Source: Winogradskyella helgolandensis
GTDB taxonomy: Bacteria > Bacteroidota > Bacteroidia > Flavobacteriales > Flavobacteriaceae
Assembly (NCBI RefSeq): GCF_013404085.1
Contig: NZ_JABFHO010000001.1
Coordinates: 1,871,001 to 1,935,000 of the forward strand
Length of the DNA: 64,000 nucleotides
Direction: 5' to 3'
Shown: positions 18,456 through 27,176 of the stretch, piece by piece
How positions within the stretch are numbered: position 1 is the stretch's first letter
How the letters are laid out: each line of letters begins with the position of its first letter
Position numbers and translations under genes: made by a program
Notes under the pieces: generated by a model
Seen by the model: the letters and a program-made list of their open reading frames with translations, nothing else
What the model was told of the DNA's origin: nothing
Database searches by the model: none

Positions 18456-18824
18456 ATGTTACAACAAGAATCAAGATTAAAAGTAGCTGATAACACTGGT
18501 GCAAAGGAAGTATTAACTATCCGTGTATTAGGTGGGACTAAAAGAAGGTATGCTTCTGTAGGAGATAAAATTGTAGTATCTGTAAAAGATGCAACACCAA
18601 ACGGTGCCATTAAAAAAGGTGCAGTTTCTACAGCAGTAGTTGTACGTACAGCTAAAGAAGTAAGACGTCCAGATGGATCTTACATTAGATTTGACGATAA
18701 TGCATGTGTACTTTTAAATCCTCAAGGGGAGATGAGAGGAACTCGTGTTTTCGGTCCTGTAGCAAGAGAACTTCGTGATAAACAATTCATGAAAATAGTA
18801 TCATTAGCACCAGAAGTGCTTTAA
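18456..18824 (+). CDS. rplN: 50S ribosomal protein L14
   Basis: The 122-residue L14 binds at the subunit interface and is the docking site for RsfS, which is also encoded in this window. [20 protein letters not shown] and [19 protein letters not shown] are family signatures, and the protein ends in [10 protein letters not shown]. The length is normal. Confidence 0.98.
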   Translation: MLQQESRLKVADNTGAKEVLTIRVLGGTKRRYASVGDKIVVSVKDATPNGAIKKGAVSTAVVVRTAKEVRRPDGSYIRFDDNACVLLNPQGEMRGTRVFGPVARELRDKQFMKIVSLAPEVL

Positions 18825-18836
18825 TTGATAAATAAA

Positions 18837-19148
18837 ATGACAAAGCTTAAAATAAAATCAGGAGATACAGTAAAAGTTATTGCTGGTGATCACAAAGGAT
18901 CAGAAGGTAAAGTGCTTAAAGTATTAATAGATAAGAACAAAGCCATCGTAGAAGGAGTGAACATGGTTAAGAAACATACTAAACCAAGTGCACAAAGTCC
19001 TCAAGGTGGAATTGTAGAGAAAGAAGCATCTATTCATATTTCAAACTTATCGTTGTTAACTTCAAAAGGAGAAACAACAAGAGTGGGTTATAAAATGGAT
19101 GGAGATAATAAAGTGAGATTTTCTAAAAAATCTAATGAAGTAATTTAA
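18837..19148 (+). CDS. rplX: 50S ribosomal protein L24
   Basis: The start is placed at ATG 18837 ([14 protein letters not shown]). A TTG at 18825 in the same frame would begin inside the rplN stop region and adds nothing conserved. The 103-residue protein has the KOW motif ([21 protein letters not shown]) and the [22 protein letters not shown] block. L24 starts 50S assembly. Confidence 0.97.
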   Translation: MTKLKIKSGDTVKVIAGDHKGSEGKVLKVLIDKNKAIVEGVNMVKKHTKPSAQSPQGGIVEKEASIHISNLSLLTSKGETTRVGYKMDGDNKVRFSKKSNEVI

Positions 19149-19150
19149 TT

Positions 19151-19702
19151 ATGGCTTACGTTGCAAGATTAAAACAAGAGTATAAGGACAAAATTGTTTC
19201 TGCTCTTACGGAAGAATTTGGATATAAAAATGTAATGCAAGTACCTAAACTTACTAAGATAGTAATATCTAAAGGTGTTGGTGCTGCTGTTGCGGATAAG
19301 AAATTAATCGATCACGCAGTAGAAGAACTTACAAAAATATCTGGACAGAAAGCTATACACACAATGTCTAAGAAGGATGTTGCTTCTTTTAAGTTACGTA
19401 AAGGGATGCCAATTGGTGCCAAAGTAACTTTAAGAGGAGAACAAATGTATGAATTCTTAGATCGTTTGGTGACTTCAGCTTTACCACGTGTTAGAGATTT
19501 TAACGGTATTAAAGCTACAGGTTTTGATGGACGTGGAAATTATAACTTAGGTGTTACAGAACAAATTATATTCCCAGAAATAGATATTGACAAAGTCAAT
19601 AAAATTTCAGGAATGGATATTACATTTGTGACTTCTGCTGAAACCGATAAGGAAGCAAAGTCATTATTAACAGAACTAGGATTACCTTTTAAAAAGAATT
19701 AA
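19151..19702 (+). CDS. rplE: 50S ribosomal protein L5
   Basis: The 183-residue L5 belongs to the 5S rRNP in the central protuberance. Marks are [38 protein letters not shown], the [10 protein letters not shown] loop and [21 protein letters not shown]. It is followed by rpsN after 3 nt. In E. coli the S8 autoregulatory site is at the start of this gene, but here the hairpin I would nominate lies upstream of rpsH instead. Confidence 0.98.
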   Translation: MAYVARLKQEYKDKIVSALTEEFGYKNVMQVPKLTKIVISKGVGAAVADKKLIDHAVEELTKISGQKAIHTMSKKDVASFKLRKGMPIGAKVTLRGEQMYEFLDRLVTSALPRVRDFNGIKATGFDGRGNYNLGVTEQIIFPEIDIDKVNKISGMDITFVTSAETDKEAKSLLTELGLPFKKN

Positions 19703-19705
19703 ATT

Positions 19706-19975
19706 ATGGCTAAAGAATCAATGAAAGCCCGTGAGGTTAAGCGTTCTAAAACGGTAGCTAAATATGCAGAAAAACGTAAAGCTTTGAAAGAAGCTGGCGA
19801 TTATGAAGCATTACAAAAGTTACCAAAAAATGCTTCTCCAATACGTCAGCACAACCGTTGTAAACTTACAGGAAGACCTAAAGGTTACATGAGACAATTT
19901 GGTATTTCTCGTGTAATGTTCAGAGAAATGGCTAACCAAGGTTTAATTCCTGGTGTCAGAAAAGCAAGTTGGTAA
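19706..19975 (+). CDS. rpsN: 30S ribosomal protein S14 (zinc-free type)
   Basis: The 89-residue S14 is the long form without the CxxC zinc ribbon. Only one Cys is present (NRCKLTGRP). It begins [17 protein letters not shown] and ends with the conserved [20 protein letters not shown] and GVRKASW. The zinc-free form agrees with the zinc-free L36 and S4 in this cluster. Confidence 0.97.
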   Translation: MAKESMKAREVKRSKTVAKYAEKRKALKEAGDYEALQKLPKNASPIRQHNRCKLTGRPKGYMRQFGISRVMFREMANQGLIPGVRKASW

Positions 19976-19993
19976 AATTATAAATTGGTTTCA

Positions 19994-20017
19994 GGTTTAG
20001 CAATAGTGCTGAAAACC
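19994..20017 (+). promoter_or_regulatory. Hairpin just upstream of rpsH (candidate S8 regulatory site)
   Basis: GGTTT and AGCA pair with TGCT and AAACC around an ATAG loop, with a 2-nt GA bulge on the 3' side (9 bp in all). It ends 20 nt before the rpsH ATG, in the only sizeable spacer (62 nt) of the spc segment. An irregular bulged stem is the kind of target S8 binds in 16S helix 21. The function is inferred. Confidence 0.45.
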
Positions 20018-20037
20018 GCTACCGCAAATTAATACAT

Positions 20038-20436
20038 ATGAACACAGATCCAATAGCGGATTATTTAACGCGAGTTAGAAACGCAGTTAAGGCAAATCAC
20101 AGAGTGGTTGAGATTCCTGCATCTAACTTAAAAAAAGAAATAACTAAGATTTTATTCGATCAAGGATTTATCTTAAGTTATAAATTTGACGATTCTTCAG
20201 TACAAGGTACTATCAAAATTGCTTTGAAGTACAATAAAGACACTAAAGAATCTGTCATCAAAAAAATTCAAAGAATTAGTAAACCAGGTTTACGTAAATA
20301 TGCTTCTTCTAACGAGATGCCAAGAATCCTTAATGGATTAGGTATTGCAATCGTTTCTACGTCTCACGGTGTGATGACAGGTAAACAAGCGCAGAGAGAA
20401 AATGTTGGTGGAGAAGTTTTATGTTACGTATACTAA
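20038..20436 (+). CDS. rpsH: 30S ribosomal protein S8
   Basis: The 132-residue S8 is a primary binder of 16S rRNA. It shows MNTDPIADYLTRVRNAVKANH, the VEIPASNLKKEITKIL helix, RISKPGLRKYASSNEMPRILNGLG and the C-terminal STSHGVMTGKQAQRENVGGE. In other bacteria S8 represses the spc operon. A bulged hairpin directly precedes this gene. Confidence 0.98.
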   Translation: MNTDPIADYLTRVRNAVKANHRVVEIPASNLKKEITKILFDQGFILSYKFDDSSVQGTIKIALKYNKDTKESVIKKIQRISKPGLRKYASSNEMPRILNGLGIAIVSTSHGVMTGKQAQRENVGGEVLCYVY

Positions 20437-20448
20437 AAACAGGAAATT

Positions 20449-20991
20449 ATGTCAAGAATAGGTAAAAACCCAATAACAGTTCCTGAAGGTGTAACAGTTG
20501 AGATTAAGGATAACGTAATTACTGCAAAAGGTAAATTAGGTGAGTTAACTCAAGAATATTCGGAAATTGAAATTAAATTAGAAGATGGTACTATTACATT
20601 AGAGCGTACTTCTGATAAAAAAGATTTAAGAGCAAAACATGGTCTTTATAGAGCATTAATTGCTAATATGATAGAAGGTGTATCTAAAGGTTGGACCAAA
20701 GAACTAGAGTTAGTTGGTGTAGGATATAGAGCATCTAATCAAGGGCAGAAATTAGATTTAGCCGTAGGATTTTCTCATAATATCGTTTTGGACATTGCTC
20801 CAGAAGTAACAGTAGAGACAATCTCAGAAAAAGGTAAAAATCCAAGAGTTAAATTAACGTCTTTTGACAAACAATTAGTAGGCCAAGTTGCTGCAAAGAT
20901 TCGTGGTTTTAGAAGACCTGAACCTTACAAAGGAAAAGGTATTAAGTTTGTTGGTGAAGAAATTAGAAGAAAAGCAGGTAAATCAGCTTAA
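20449..20991 (+). CDS. rplF: 50S ribosomal protein L6
   Basis: The 180-residue L6 has two homologous alpha/beta domains. MSRIGKNPITVPEGVTVEIK starts it, LVGVGYRASNQGQKLDLAVGFSH marks the middle, and the C-terminal RRPEPYKGKGIKFVGEEIRRKAGK is the rRNA-binding signature. The length is normal. Confidence 0.98.
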   Translation: MSRIGKNPITVPEGVTVEIKDNVITAKGKLGELTQEYSEIEIKLEDGTITLERTSDKKDLRAKHGLYRALIANMIEGVSKGWTKELELVGVGYRASNQGQKLDLAVGFSHNIVLDIAPEVTVETISEKGKNPRVKLTSFDKQLVGQVAAKIRGFRRPEPYKGKGIKFVGEEIRRKAGKSA

Positions 20992-21001
20992 TAATTAAGT
21001 T

Positions 21002-21358
21002 ATGGCATTGACAAAGAACGAAAGAAGAATAAGAATAAAAAACAGAATCCGTAAGGTAGTGTCTGGTACGGCAACGAAACCAAGATTAGCTGTTTTTAGA
21101 AGTAATAAAGAAATTTATGCTCAGATCGTAGATGATGTAACTGGTAAAACTTTAGCTGCTGCATCTTCAAGAGATAAGGACATTGTAAAGTCTAAAGGAA
21201 ACAAGACAGAAGTTGCTACATTAGTAGGTAAGTCTGTTGGTGAAAAAGCTATGAAGGCTGGTGTTGAAACTATTTCTTTTGATAGAGGTGGTTACTTATA
21301 TCATGGAAGAGTAAAATCATTAGCAGAAGGTGCTAGAGAAGCAGGACTTAAATTTTAA
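21002..21358 (+). CDS. rplR: 50S ribosomal protein L18
   Basis: The 118-residue L18 binds 5S rRNA. It has the basic N-terminus ([16 protein letters not shown]), [19 protein letters not shown], and the C-terminal [26 protein letters not shown] signature. Gene order L6-L18-S5 is canonical. Confidence 0.98.
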   Translation: MALTKNERRIRIKNRIRKVVSGTATKPRLAVFRSNKEIYAQIVDDVTGKTLAAASSRDKDIVKSKGNKTEVATLVGKSVGEKAMKAGVETISFDRGGYLYHGRVKSLAEGAREAGLKF

Positions 21359-21364
21359 GACATT

Positions 21365-21889
21365 ATGTATCAAAAATATAAAAACGCAGAGCTTGTTAAA
21401 CCAAGCGGATTAGAATTAAAAGATCGCTTAGTTGGCGTTCAGCGTGTAACTAAAGTAACAAAAGGTGGTAGAGCATTTGGTTTTTCTGCAATTGTTGTTG
21501 TAGGTGACGAAACAAATGTTGTAGGACAAGGTTTAGGAAAATCTAAAGATGTAGCTACTGCAATTGCAAAAGCTATAGAAGATGCTAAGAAAAACTTAGT
21601 AAGAATTCCTATTCTTAAAGGTACAATTCCACACGAACAAAAAGGTAAGTATGGTGGTGCTAGAGTTAACATTATTCCAGCTGCACCTGGTACAGGTGTA
21701 ATTGCAGGTGGTGCGGTAAGAATTGTTCTTGAAGCAGTAGGTGTACACGATGTATTATCTAAGTCACAAGGATCTTCTAACCCTCATAATGTAGTTAAGG
21801 CAACTTTTGATGCTTTATTACAGTTAAGAGATGCTAAGTCTGTAGCTAAAGAGCGTGGAATTTCACTTGAAAAAGTATTTAACGGATAA
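21365..21889 (+). CDS. rpsE: 30S ribosomal protein S5
   Basis: The 174-residue S5 supports decoding fidelity. It shows [30 protein letters not shown], and the C-terminal domain [20 protein letters not shown] and [21 protein letters not shown]. The length is normal. Confidence 0.98.
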   Translation: MYQKYKNAELVKPSGLELKDRLVGVQRVTKVTKGGRAFGFSAIVVVGDETNVVGQGLGKSKDVATAIAKAIEDAKKNLVRIPILKGTIPHEQKGKYGGARVNIIPAAPGTGVIAGGAVRIVLEAVGVHDVLSKSQGSSNPHNVVKATFDALLQLRDAKSVAKERGISLEKVFNG

Positions 21890-21900
21890 TCAAGGACAAG

Positions 21901-22080
21901 ATGGCAAAGATTAAAGTAACTAAAGTAAAAAGTGCAATCAATCGTACTAAAAGACAAAAGCTAACATTAGAAGCTTTAGGTTTAAATAAGATTGGTCAAG
22001 TAAAAGAGCACGAAGCTACATCAAGTATTCTTGGTATGGTTAGGAAAGTTGAACACTTAGTTTCTGTAGAAGAAGCTTAA
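21901..22080 (+). CDS. rpmD: 50S ribosomal protein L30
   Basis: This is a 59-residue protein that short-ORF cutoffs miss. It reads MAKIKVTKVKSAINRTKRQK and continues with LTLEALGLNKIGQVKEHEAT, then ILGMVRKVEHLVSVEEA. The KxxRQKxTLxALGL core is the L30 signature. It lies 11 nt after rpsE and 15 nt before rplO, the standard place in the spc operon. Confidence 0.97.
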   Translation: MAKIKVTKVKSAINRTKRQKLTLEALGLNKIGQVKEHEATSSILGMVRKVEHLVSVEEA

Positions 22081-22095
22081 TAATATAACTTAACA

Positions 22096-22548
22096 ATGGA
22101 TTTAAGTAATTTAAAACCTGCAGAAGGTTCAGTAAAAAATCAAGGAAAGCGTATTGGACGTGGACAAGGTTCTGGTAAAGGTGGTACTGCAACTCGTGGT
22201 CACAAAGGAGCAAAGTCGCGTTCAGGTTATTCTAAGAAATTAGGATTTGAAGGTGGTCAAATGCCATTACAAAGACGTGTTCCTAAATTTGGATTTACAA
22301 ATATTAACAGAGTAGAATATCAAGGTATTAACTTAGATACTTTACAGAAGTTAGTAGATGAAAAAGTAATTAAGGATAGTGTTGATTTTGAAACTCTATT
22401 ATCTTTAGGATTAGCTGGTAAAAACGAGCTTGTAAAAATCTTAGGTAGAGGCGAGTTAAAATCAAAATTAACAGTAACTGCTCATAAATTTACTGCTACG
22501 GCAAAAGCTGCTATTGAAGCTGCTGGTGGTGAAGCTGTAACTTTATAA
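22096..22548 (+). CDS. rplO: 50S ribosomal protein L15
   Basis: The 150-residue L15 has the Gly/Arg-rich N-terminal extension (GKRIGRGQGSGKGGTATRGHKGAKSRSG) that penetrates 23S rRNA, FEGGQMPLQRRVPKFGF in the middle, and a C-terminal globular domain ending ATAKAAIEAAGGEAVTL. It precedes secY by 9 nt. Confidence 0.98.
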   Translation: MDLSNLKPAEGSVKNQGKRIGRGQGSGKGGTATRGHKGAKSRSGYSKKLGFEGGQMPLQRRVPKFGFTNINRVEYQGINLDTLQKLVDEKVIKDSVDFETLLSLGLAGKNELVKILGRGELKSKLTVTAHKFTATAKAAIEAAGGEAVTL

Positions 22549-22557
22549 GATTATAGG

Positions 22558-23919
22558 ATGAAAATAATAGAAACATTAAAAAACGTTTGGAAAATCACAG
22601 AGCTTAAGGATAGGATTATCTTAACTTTAGGTTTGTTATTAGTGTATCGTTTTGGTGCTCAGGTAGTATTGCCTGGTATTAATATTGATTCATTAGGTGG
22701 TTTACAAGCTGGTATGGATGGTGGTATATTAGGATTGTTAAATGCATTTACAGGTGGAGCTTTTGCTAACGCCTCAGTATTTGCATTAGGTATTATGCCT
22801 TACATTTCTGCTTCCATTGTTGTTCAATTAATGGGTATTGCGATTCCTTACTTACAGAAACTTCAGAAAGAAGGAGCTAGTGGTCAGAAGAAAATCACTC
22901 AAATTACACGTTGGTTAACTATCGGTATTTGTTTGGTACAAGCACCTGGTTATTTGGCTAGTATTCCTAGTTTATCTGGTTCATCTTCTATGAGTGCTAT
23001 GTTAGTTCCTGGTTTTAGTGAAAATATATTCTATTTCTCTTCAGTAGTTATTTTAGTAACAGGTTGTGTATTCGCAATGTGGTTAGGTGAAAAAATTACA
23101 GATAAAGGGATTGGTAATGGTATTTCATTATTAATTATGGTTGGTATCATCGCTACTTTGCCACAAGCATTTATTCAAAATGCAGCTTCTAGATTAGAAG
23201 GTAATGGTGGATTTATGATGATATTAATAGAAATGGTAATATGGTTCTTAATTATATTAGCATCTGTATTCTTAGTAATGGCGGTTAGAAAGATTGCCGT
23301 TCAGTATGCACGAAGAACTGCATCTGGTGGTTACGAAAAGAATGTATTCGGTTCACGTCAGTTTTTACCATTGAAGCTTAACGCATCTGGTGTAATGCCA
23401 ATTATCTTTGCACAAGCAATTATGTTTGTTCCTAGTTTAATAGGTGGTTCTGCTTGGTTAAAAGATACTAACGCAGGAGTTTGGATGCAATCTAACTTCG
23501 CTGACATGTTTGGATTTTGGTACAATTTAATGTTTGCTTTATTAATCATAATATTTACATATTTTTATACGGCTATTACAGTACCAACAAACAAAATGGC
23601 TGATGATTTAAAACGTAGCGGTGGATTTATTCCAGGTATACGTCCAGGATCAGAAACCTCTGAATATTTAGACAAAATTATGTCACAGATAACCTTACCA
23701 GGTTCTATATTTCTAGCGTTAGTTGCTGTTTTTCCAGCATTTGTTATGAATTTAATGAGCGTGCAAGCTGGTTGGGCATTGTTCTTTGGTGGTACATCAC
23801 TATTAATTATGGTTGGTGTTGCTATTGATACAATGCAACAGATTAATTCTTATTTATTAAATAAGCATTATGATGGCTTGATGAAAACAGGTAAGAACAG
23901 AAAAGCAGTGGCGCAATAA
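22558..23919 (+). CDS. secY: Preprotein translocase subunit SecY
   Basis: The 453-residue protein is the channel of the Sec translocon, with ten transmembrane segments. Signatures include LLVYRFGAQVVLPGI (TM1), PYISASIVVQLMGIAIPYLQKLQKEG (TM2b/loop), KITDKGIGNGISLLIMVGI, and the cytoplasmic loop GFIPGIRPGSETSEYLDKI needed for SecA and ribosome contacts. It sits between L15 and infA, as in most Bacteroidota. Confidence 0.98.
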   Translation: MKIIETLKNVWKITELKDRIILTLGLLLVYRFGAQVVLPGINIDSLGGLQAGMDGGILGLLNAFTGGAFANASVFALGIMPYISASIVVQLMGIAIPYLQKLQKEGASGQKKITQITRWLTIGICLVQAPGYLASIPSLSGSSSMSAMLVPGFSENIFYFSSVVILVTGCVFAMWLGEKITDKGIGNGISLLIMVGIIATLPQAFIQNAASRLEGNGGFMMILIEMVIWFLIILASVFLVMAVRKIAVQYARRTASGGYEKNVFGSRQFLPLKLNASGVMPIIFAQAIMFVPSLIGGSAWLKDTNAGVWMQSNFADMFGFWYNLMFALLIIIFTYFYTAITVPTNKMADDLKRSGGFIPGIRPGSETSEYLDKIMSQITLPGSIFLALVAVFPAFVMNLMSVQAGWALFFGGTSLLIMVGVAIDTMQQINSYLLNKHYDGLMKTGKNRKAVAQ

Positions 23920-23928
23920 GATTTAATT

Positions 23929-24144
23929 ATGGCAAAACAAGCAGCAATAGAACAAGACGGAACAATTATAGAAGCATTATCAAATGCTATGTTTCGTGTT
24001 GAATTAGAAAATGGTCATATAGTGACTGCACATATCTCTGGTAAGATGCGTATGCATTACATTAAGTTGTTACCTGGAGATAAAGTGAAATTAGAAATGA
24101 GTCCTTACGATTTAACGAAGGCTCGCATAACATATAGATACTAA
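23929..24144 (+). CDS. infA: Translation initiation factor IF-1
   Basis: The 71-residue OB-fold factor blocks the A site during initiation. It reads [51 protein letters not shown] and [21 protein letters not shown]. The family pattern is complete. It lies between secY and rpmJ. Confidence 0.97.
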   Translation: MAKQAAIEQDGTIIEALSNAMFRVELENGHIVTAHISGKMRMHYIKLLPGDKVKLEMSPYDLTKARITYRY

Positions 24145-24148
24145 TACG

Positions 24149-24265
24149 ATGAAAGTTAGAGCATCAGTAAAGAAAAGAAGCGCAGACTGTAAGTTGGTGC
24201 GCAGAAAAGGTAGACTTTACGTCATTAACAAAAAGAATCCTAGATTCAAACAAAGACAAGGGTAA
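24149..24265 (+). CDS. rpmJ: 50S ribosomal protein L36 (zinc-free type)
   Basis: This 38-residue protein begins [20 protein letters not shown] and ends NPRFKQRQG, which is unmistakably L36. Of the four zinc ligands in the E. coli-type protein (C11, C14, C27, H33) only C14 remains; the others are S, N and F. It is therefore the zinc-independent form. It is 4 nt after infA and 2 nt before rpsM. Confidence 0.97.
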   Translation: MKVRASVKKRSADCKLVRRKGRLYVINKKNPRFKQRQG

Positions 24266-24267
24266 TT

Positions 24268-24642
24268 ATGGCAAGAATTGCAGGTGTAGACATACCAAAA
24301 CAGAAAAGAGGAGTTATCTCTTTAACTTATATCTACGGAGTAGGTAGAAGTAGATCTCAAGAAATTTTAGCAGCTGCTAAAGTTGATGAGAACACAAAAG
24401 TACAAGATTGGACTGACGACGAAATTGGAGCAATCCGTGAAGCTGTTGGAACTTTTAAAATTGAAGGTGAATTACGTTCTGAAACACAAATGAACATTAA
24501 GCGATTAATGGATATTGGATGTTACAGAGGTATTCGTCATAGAGTTGGACTTCCATTAAGAGGTCAACGTACTAAGAATAACTCACGTACTAGAAAAGGA
24601 AGACGTAAAACAGTTGCTAACAAGAAGAAAGTAACTAAGTAA
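24268..24642 (+). CDS. rpsM: 30S ribosomal protein S13
   Basis: The 124-residue S13 makes intersubunit bridges in the head. It shows [34 protein letters not shown], the [37 protein letters not shown] C-terminal region and a basic tail. It is the first gene of the alpha segment and is followed by a structured 102-nt gap. Confidence 0.98.
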   Translation: MARIAGVDIPKQKRGVISLTYIYGVGRSRSQEILAAAKVDENTKVQDWTDDEIGAIREAVGTFKIEGELRSETQMNIKRLMDIGCYRGIRHRVGLPLRGQRTKNNSRTRKGRRKTVANKKKVTK

Positions 24643-24645
24643 TAA

Positions 24646-24716
24646 ATAGTCTTTAGTCTATTAGACGTTGGAAAGAATCTGTTTGAAATTTAACGGTTTA
24701 GGATTCTAGCGACTAT
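24646..24716 (+). promoter_or_regulatory. Nested inverted repeats in the rpsM-rpsK gap
   Basis: ATAGTC (24646-24651) pairs with GACTAT (24711-24716), and inside it AGAATC (24674-24679) pairs with GATTCT (24702-24707). The layout suggests a branched RNA fold directly before rpsK, possibly a ribosomal-protein feedback element. The 13-mer TAGTCTTTAGTCT at 24647-24659 is an inverted copy of one in the rpsL-rpsG spacer. Confidence 0.45.
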
Positions 24717-24744
24717 AAACTAATACTAAAAGCTAAAATATAAA

Positions 24745-25128
24745 ATGGCAAAGGCAAGTATAAAAAAACGTAAAGTTATAGTTGATGCAATAGGAGAAGC
24801 ACATATCACAGCTTCTTTTAACAACATTATTATCTCTTTAACAAACAAAAAAGGTGACGTTATTTCTTGGTCATCAGCTGGTAAAATGGGCTTTAGAGGT
24901 TCTAAAAAGAACACTCCATACGCTGCTCAATTAGCTGCAGAAGATGCTTCGGCAGTAGCTAAAGAAGCTGGTTTAAAGAAAGTGAAAGTATACGTTAAAG
25001 GACCTGGTAACGGTAGAGAATCTGCAATCAGATCTATACATAATGCAGGTATTGAAGTTTCAGAAATTATTGATGTAACTCCATTACCACATAACGGTTG
25101 TCGTCCACCAAAAAGACGTAGAGTTTAA
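24745..25128 (+). CDS. rpsK: 30S ribosomal protein S11
   Basis: The 127-residue S11 lines the E site on the platform. It has the blocks [64 protein letters not shown] and the C-terminal [18 protein letters not shown]. It is followed by a 240-nt gap with a terminator and a new promoter. Confidence 0.98.
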   Translation: MAKASIKKRKVIVDAIGEAHITASFNNIIISLTNKKGDVISWSSAGKMGFRGSKKNTPYAAQLAAEDASAVAKEAGLKKVKVYVKGPGNGRESAIRSIHNAGIEVSEIIDVTPLPHNGCRPPKRRRV

Positions 25129-25171
25129 GTTCTGCTGAACGAGCTTCAGTATCTGAATTCTATTCGGATAT

Positions 25172-25189
25172 CTAACTAATTTTAGTTAG
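25172..25189 (+). promoter_or_regulatory. Hairpin downstream of rpsK
   Basis: CTAACTA and TAGTTAG form a perfect 7-bp stem around ATTT, followed by five A. It lies just before the larger terminator hairpin and may be part of the same 3'-end structure. Confidence 0.45.
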
Positions 25190-25210
25190 AAAAACTCACG
25201 CGAATTTTTT

Positions 25211-25253
25211 AATAAACTAATATCTCACAATTTTGTGCTGATATTAGTTTATT
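25211..25253 (+). terminator. Strong internal terminator hairpin between rpsK and rpsD
   Basis: A perfect 14-bp stem (AATAAACTAATATC with GATATTAGTTTATT) is extended by CACA/TGTG around a 4-nt loop. It is flanked by six T upstream (on the minus-strand side) and TTTTG downstream. It should end a large part of the transcripts from the S10-spc segment. Confidence 0.75.
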
Positions 25254-25258
25254 TTGTA

Positions 25259-25266
25259 TAAATTTG
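25259..25266 (+). promoter_or_regulatory. Promoter of rpsD-rpoA-rplQ
   Basis: TAAATTTG matches the -7 consensus and begins five bases after the terminator hairpin. A TTTG at 25232-25235, inside the hairpin loop, could be the -33 element, with a slightly long 23-nt spacing. The resulting leader to the rpsD ATG is about 95 nt. Confidence 0.65.
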
Positions 25267-25318
25267 CAAACTGAAAAATTATTAACAAGTATCAACAAGA
25301 GATCAACGATTTTTGAAG

Positions 25319-25347
25319 GATAAGATTAAGACCTTAATTCATTTATC
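25319..25347 (+). promoter_or_regulatory. Two-step hairpin in the rpsD leader (candidate S4 autoregulatory element)
   Basis: GATAA (25319-25323) pairs with TTATC (25343-25347). Inside, ATTAA (25325-25329) pairs with TTAAT (25334-25338) around GACC. It is 22 nt before the rpsD ATG. S4 regulates its own operon in other bacteria, and I recall a published leader candidate for S4 in Bacteroidia, so this needs an Rfam comparison. Confidence 0.45.
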
Positions 25348-25368
25348 ACTCTTAAAAAACAATTTAAA

Positions 25369-25974
25369 ATGGCAAGATATACTGGTCCTAAAACTAAAAT
25401 AGCCCGTAAATTCGGACAAGCTATCTTCGGAGACGACAAAGCCTTCGAAAAAAGAAATTATCCTCCAGGACAACACGGAAACAACCGTCGTCGTGGTAAA
25501 AAATCTGAATACTCAATTCAGTTAATGGAGAAGCAAAAAGCTAAATATACTTATGGTATTTTAGAAAAGCAATTCAGAAACATGTTTAAAAGAGCAACTT
25601 CTGCTAAAGGAATTACAGGTGAAGTATTACTTCAATTTTGTGAGTCTCGTTTAGACAACGTTGTATTTAGAATGGGTATCTCTCCTTCAAGAAGTGGAGC
25701 TAGACAATTAGTATCTCACAGACATATTACAGTAAATGGTGAAAAGGTAAATATTCCTTCTTACCAATTAAAAGCTGGTGATGTTGTAGGTGTTAGAGAA
25801 AAATCTAAATCATTAGAAGCTATTCAAAGTTCATTATCTAATTCTAGTAATGTTTACGAATGGATTACATGGAATAATGGATCAATGGAAGGTACTTATG
25901 TTGCTGTTCCTGCTAGAATTCAGATTCCAGAACAAATCAACGAGCAATTAATCGTTGAACTTTACTCTAAATAA
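25369..25974 (+). CDS. rpsD: 30S ribosomal protein S4 (zinc-free type)
   Basis: The 201-residue S4 is a primary 16S binder. The N-terminus ([20 protein letters not shown]) lacks the cysteines of the zinc form. [38 protein letters not shown] sequence and the S4 domain [27 protein letters not shown] are clear. It has its own promoter and leader, unlike most genes of the cluster. Confidence 0.98.
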   Translation: MARYTGPKTKIARKFGQAIFGDDKAFEKRNYPPGQHGNNRRRGKKSEYSIQLMEKQKAKYTYGILEKQFRNMFKRATSAKGITGEVLLQFCESRLDNVVFRMGISPSRSGARQLVSHRHITVNGEKVNIPSYQLKAGDVVGVREKSKSLEAIQSSLSNSSNVYEWITWNNGSMEGTYVAVPARIQIPEQINEQLIVELYSK

Positions 25975-26004
25975 TAAATTAATCATATTGGTATTTGGCC
26001 AAAG

Positions 26005-26034
26005 GGTTTATAGTCTTCTTCATACTTATAAACC
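26005..26034 (+). promoter_or_regulatory. Hairpin in the rpsD-rpoA gap
   Basis: GGTTTATA and TATAAACC form a perfect 8-bp stem (9 with a G-U pair) around a 12-nt loop, 33 nt before rpoA. A TTGGCCAA palindrome lies just upstream (25995-26002). No T-run follows. It may be a processing or regulatory site that sets the ratio of rpoA to r-proteins. Confidence 0.45.
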
Positions 26035-26067
26035 GCGCAACTAAATAACAATTAAAACGAAGAACAT

Positions 26068-27060
26068 ATGGCAATATTAAATTTTCAGAAACCAGATAAA
26101 GTAATCATGATTGATTCTACTGATTTCGAAGGTAAATTTGAATTTAGACCTTTAGAACCAGGATACGGATTAACAGTTGGTAATGCTTTAAGAAGAGTTT
26201 TATTATCTTCTTTAGAAGGTTTTGCAATCACATCAGTGAGAATAGAAAGTGTAGATCACGAATTTTCTACTATCGCAGGTGTTGTAGAAGATGTTACTGA
26301 AATGATTTTGAACTTAAAGCAAGTTAACTTTAAGCGTCAAATTGATGAAGTTGATAACGAAACTGTTACAATTTCTATCTCAGGACAAAATCAAATTACA
26401 GCTGGTGATTTTCAGAAGTTTATTTCTGGATTCCAAGTATTAAATACGGATTTAGTAATCTGTAACTTAGATCCTAAAGTAAACATCAATATGGAATTGA
26501 CTATTGAAAAAGGAAGAGGTTATGTTCCTGCAGAAGAAAATAAAAAAGCTTCAGCAGCAGTTGGTACTATCTTTACAGATTCAATTTTTACACCAATTCA
26601 GAATGTAAAATATGCTATCGAAAACTTCCGTGTTGAGCAAAAAACGGATTACGAAAAATTAGTTTTTGAAATCAGAACTGATGGATCAATCAATCCTAAA
26701 GATGCTTTAACAGAAGCTGCTAAAATATTAATTCACCACTTCATGTTATTCTCTGATGAGCGTATCACTTTAGAAGCTGATGAAATTGCACAGACTGAAA
26801 CTTATGATGAAGAATCACTTCACATGAGACAACTATTGAAAACTAAATTAGTTGATATGGATCTTTCTGTACGTGCGCTTAATTGTTTAAAAGCTGCAGA
26901 AGTAGATACTTTAGGAGACTTAGTATCATTCAATAAAAACGATTTAATGAAATTCAGAAACTTCGGTAAGAAGTCTTTAACTGAGCTAGAAGAGCTAGTA
27001 AATGTTAAGGGTTTAAACTTCGGAATGGATTTAAGTAAATATAAATTAGATAAAGACTAA
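26068..27060 (+). CDS. rpoA: RNA polymerase subunit alpha
   Basis: The 330-residue alpha subunit starts RNA polymerase assembly. The N-terminal domain has [26 protein letters not shown]. The C-terminal domain ([32 protein letters not shown]) contacts UP elements and activators. The length is normal. Confidence 0.98.
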   Translation: MAILNFQKPDKVIMIDSTDFEGKFEFRPLEPGYGLTVGNALRRVLLSSLEGFAITSVRIESVDHEFSTIAGVVEDVTEMILNLKQVNFKRQIDEVDNETVTISISGQNQITAGDFQKFISGFQVLNTDLVICNLDPKVNINMELTIEKGRGYVPAEENKKASAAVGTIFTDSIFTPIQNVKYAIENFRVEQKTDYEKLVFEIRTDGSINPKDALTEAAKILIHHFMLFSDERITLEADEIAQTETYDEESLHMRQLLKTKLVDMDLSVRALNCLKAAEVDTLGDLVSFNKNDLMKFRNFGKKSLTELEELVNVKGLNFGMDLSKYKLDKD

Positions 27061-27067
27061 ATATAGT

Positions 27068-27097
27068 ATGCCATTCCTGTTTTTATGGGAATGGCAT
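27068..27097 (+). promoter_or_regulatory. 10-bp hairpin between rpoA and rplQ
   Basis: ATGCCATTCC and GGAATGGCAT form a perfect 10-bp stem around a 10-nt loop, starting 7 nt after the rpoA stop. No T-run follows directly, so it is more likely an mRNA stability or processing element than a strong terminator. Confidence 0.6.
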
Positions 27098-27176
27098 TCA
27101 TATTTAAAATAATTATTATTAATCATATTTTGCTCCTCAAAAAAGAGTTTGGTAGCAAGATGATAAAACAAGAGTC

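Noticed and set aside
18825-18836. TTG start for rplX
   Set aside because: It would add four residues (MINK) that are not part of L24; the ATG at 18837 is the normal start.
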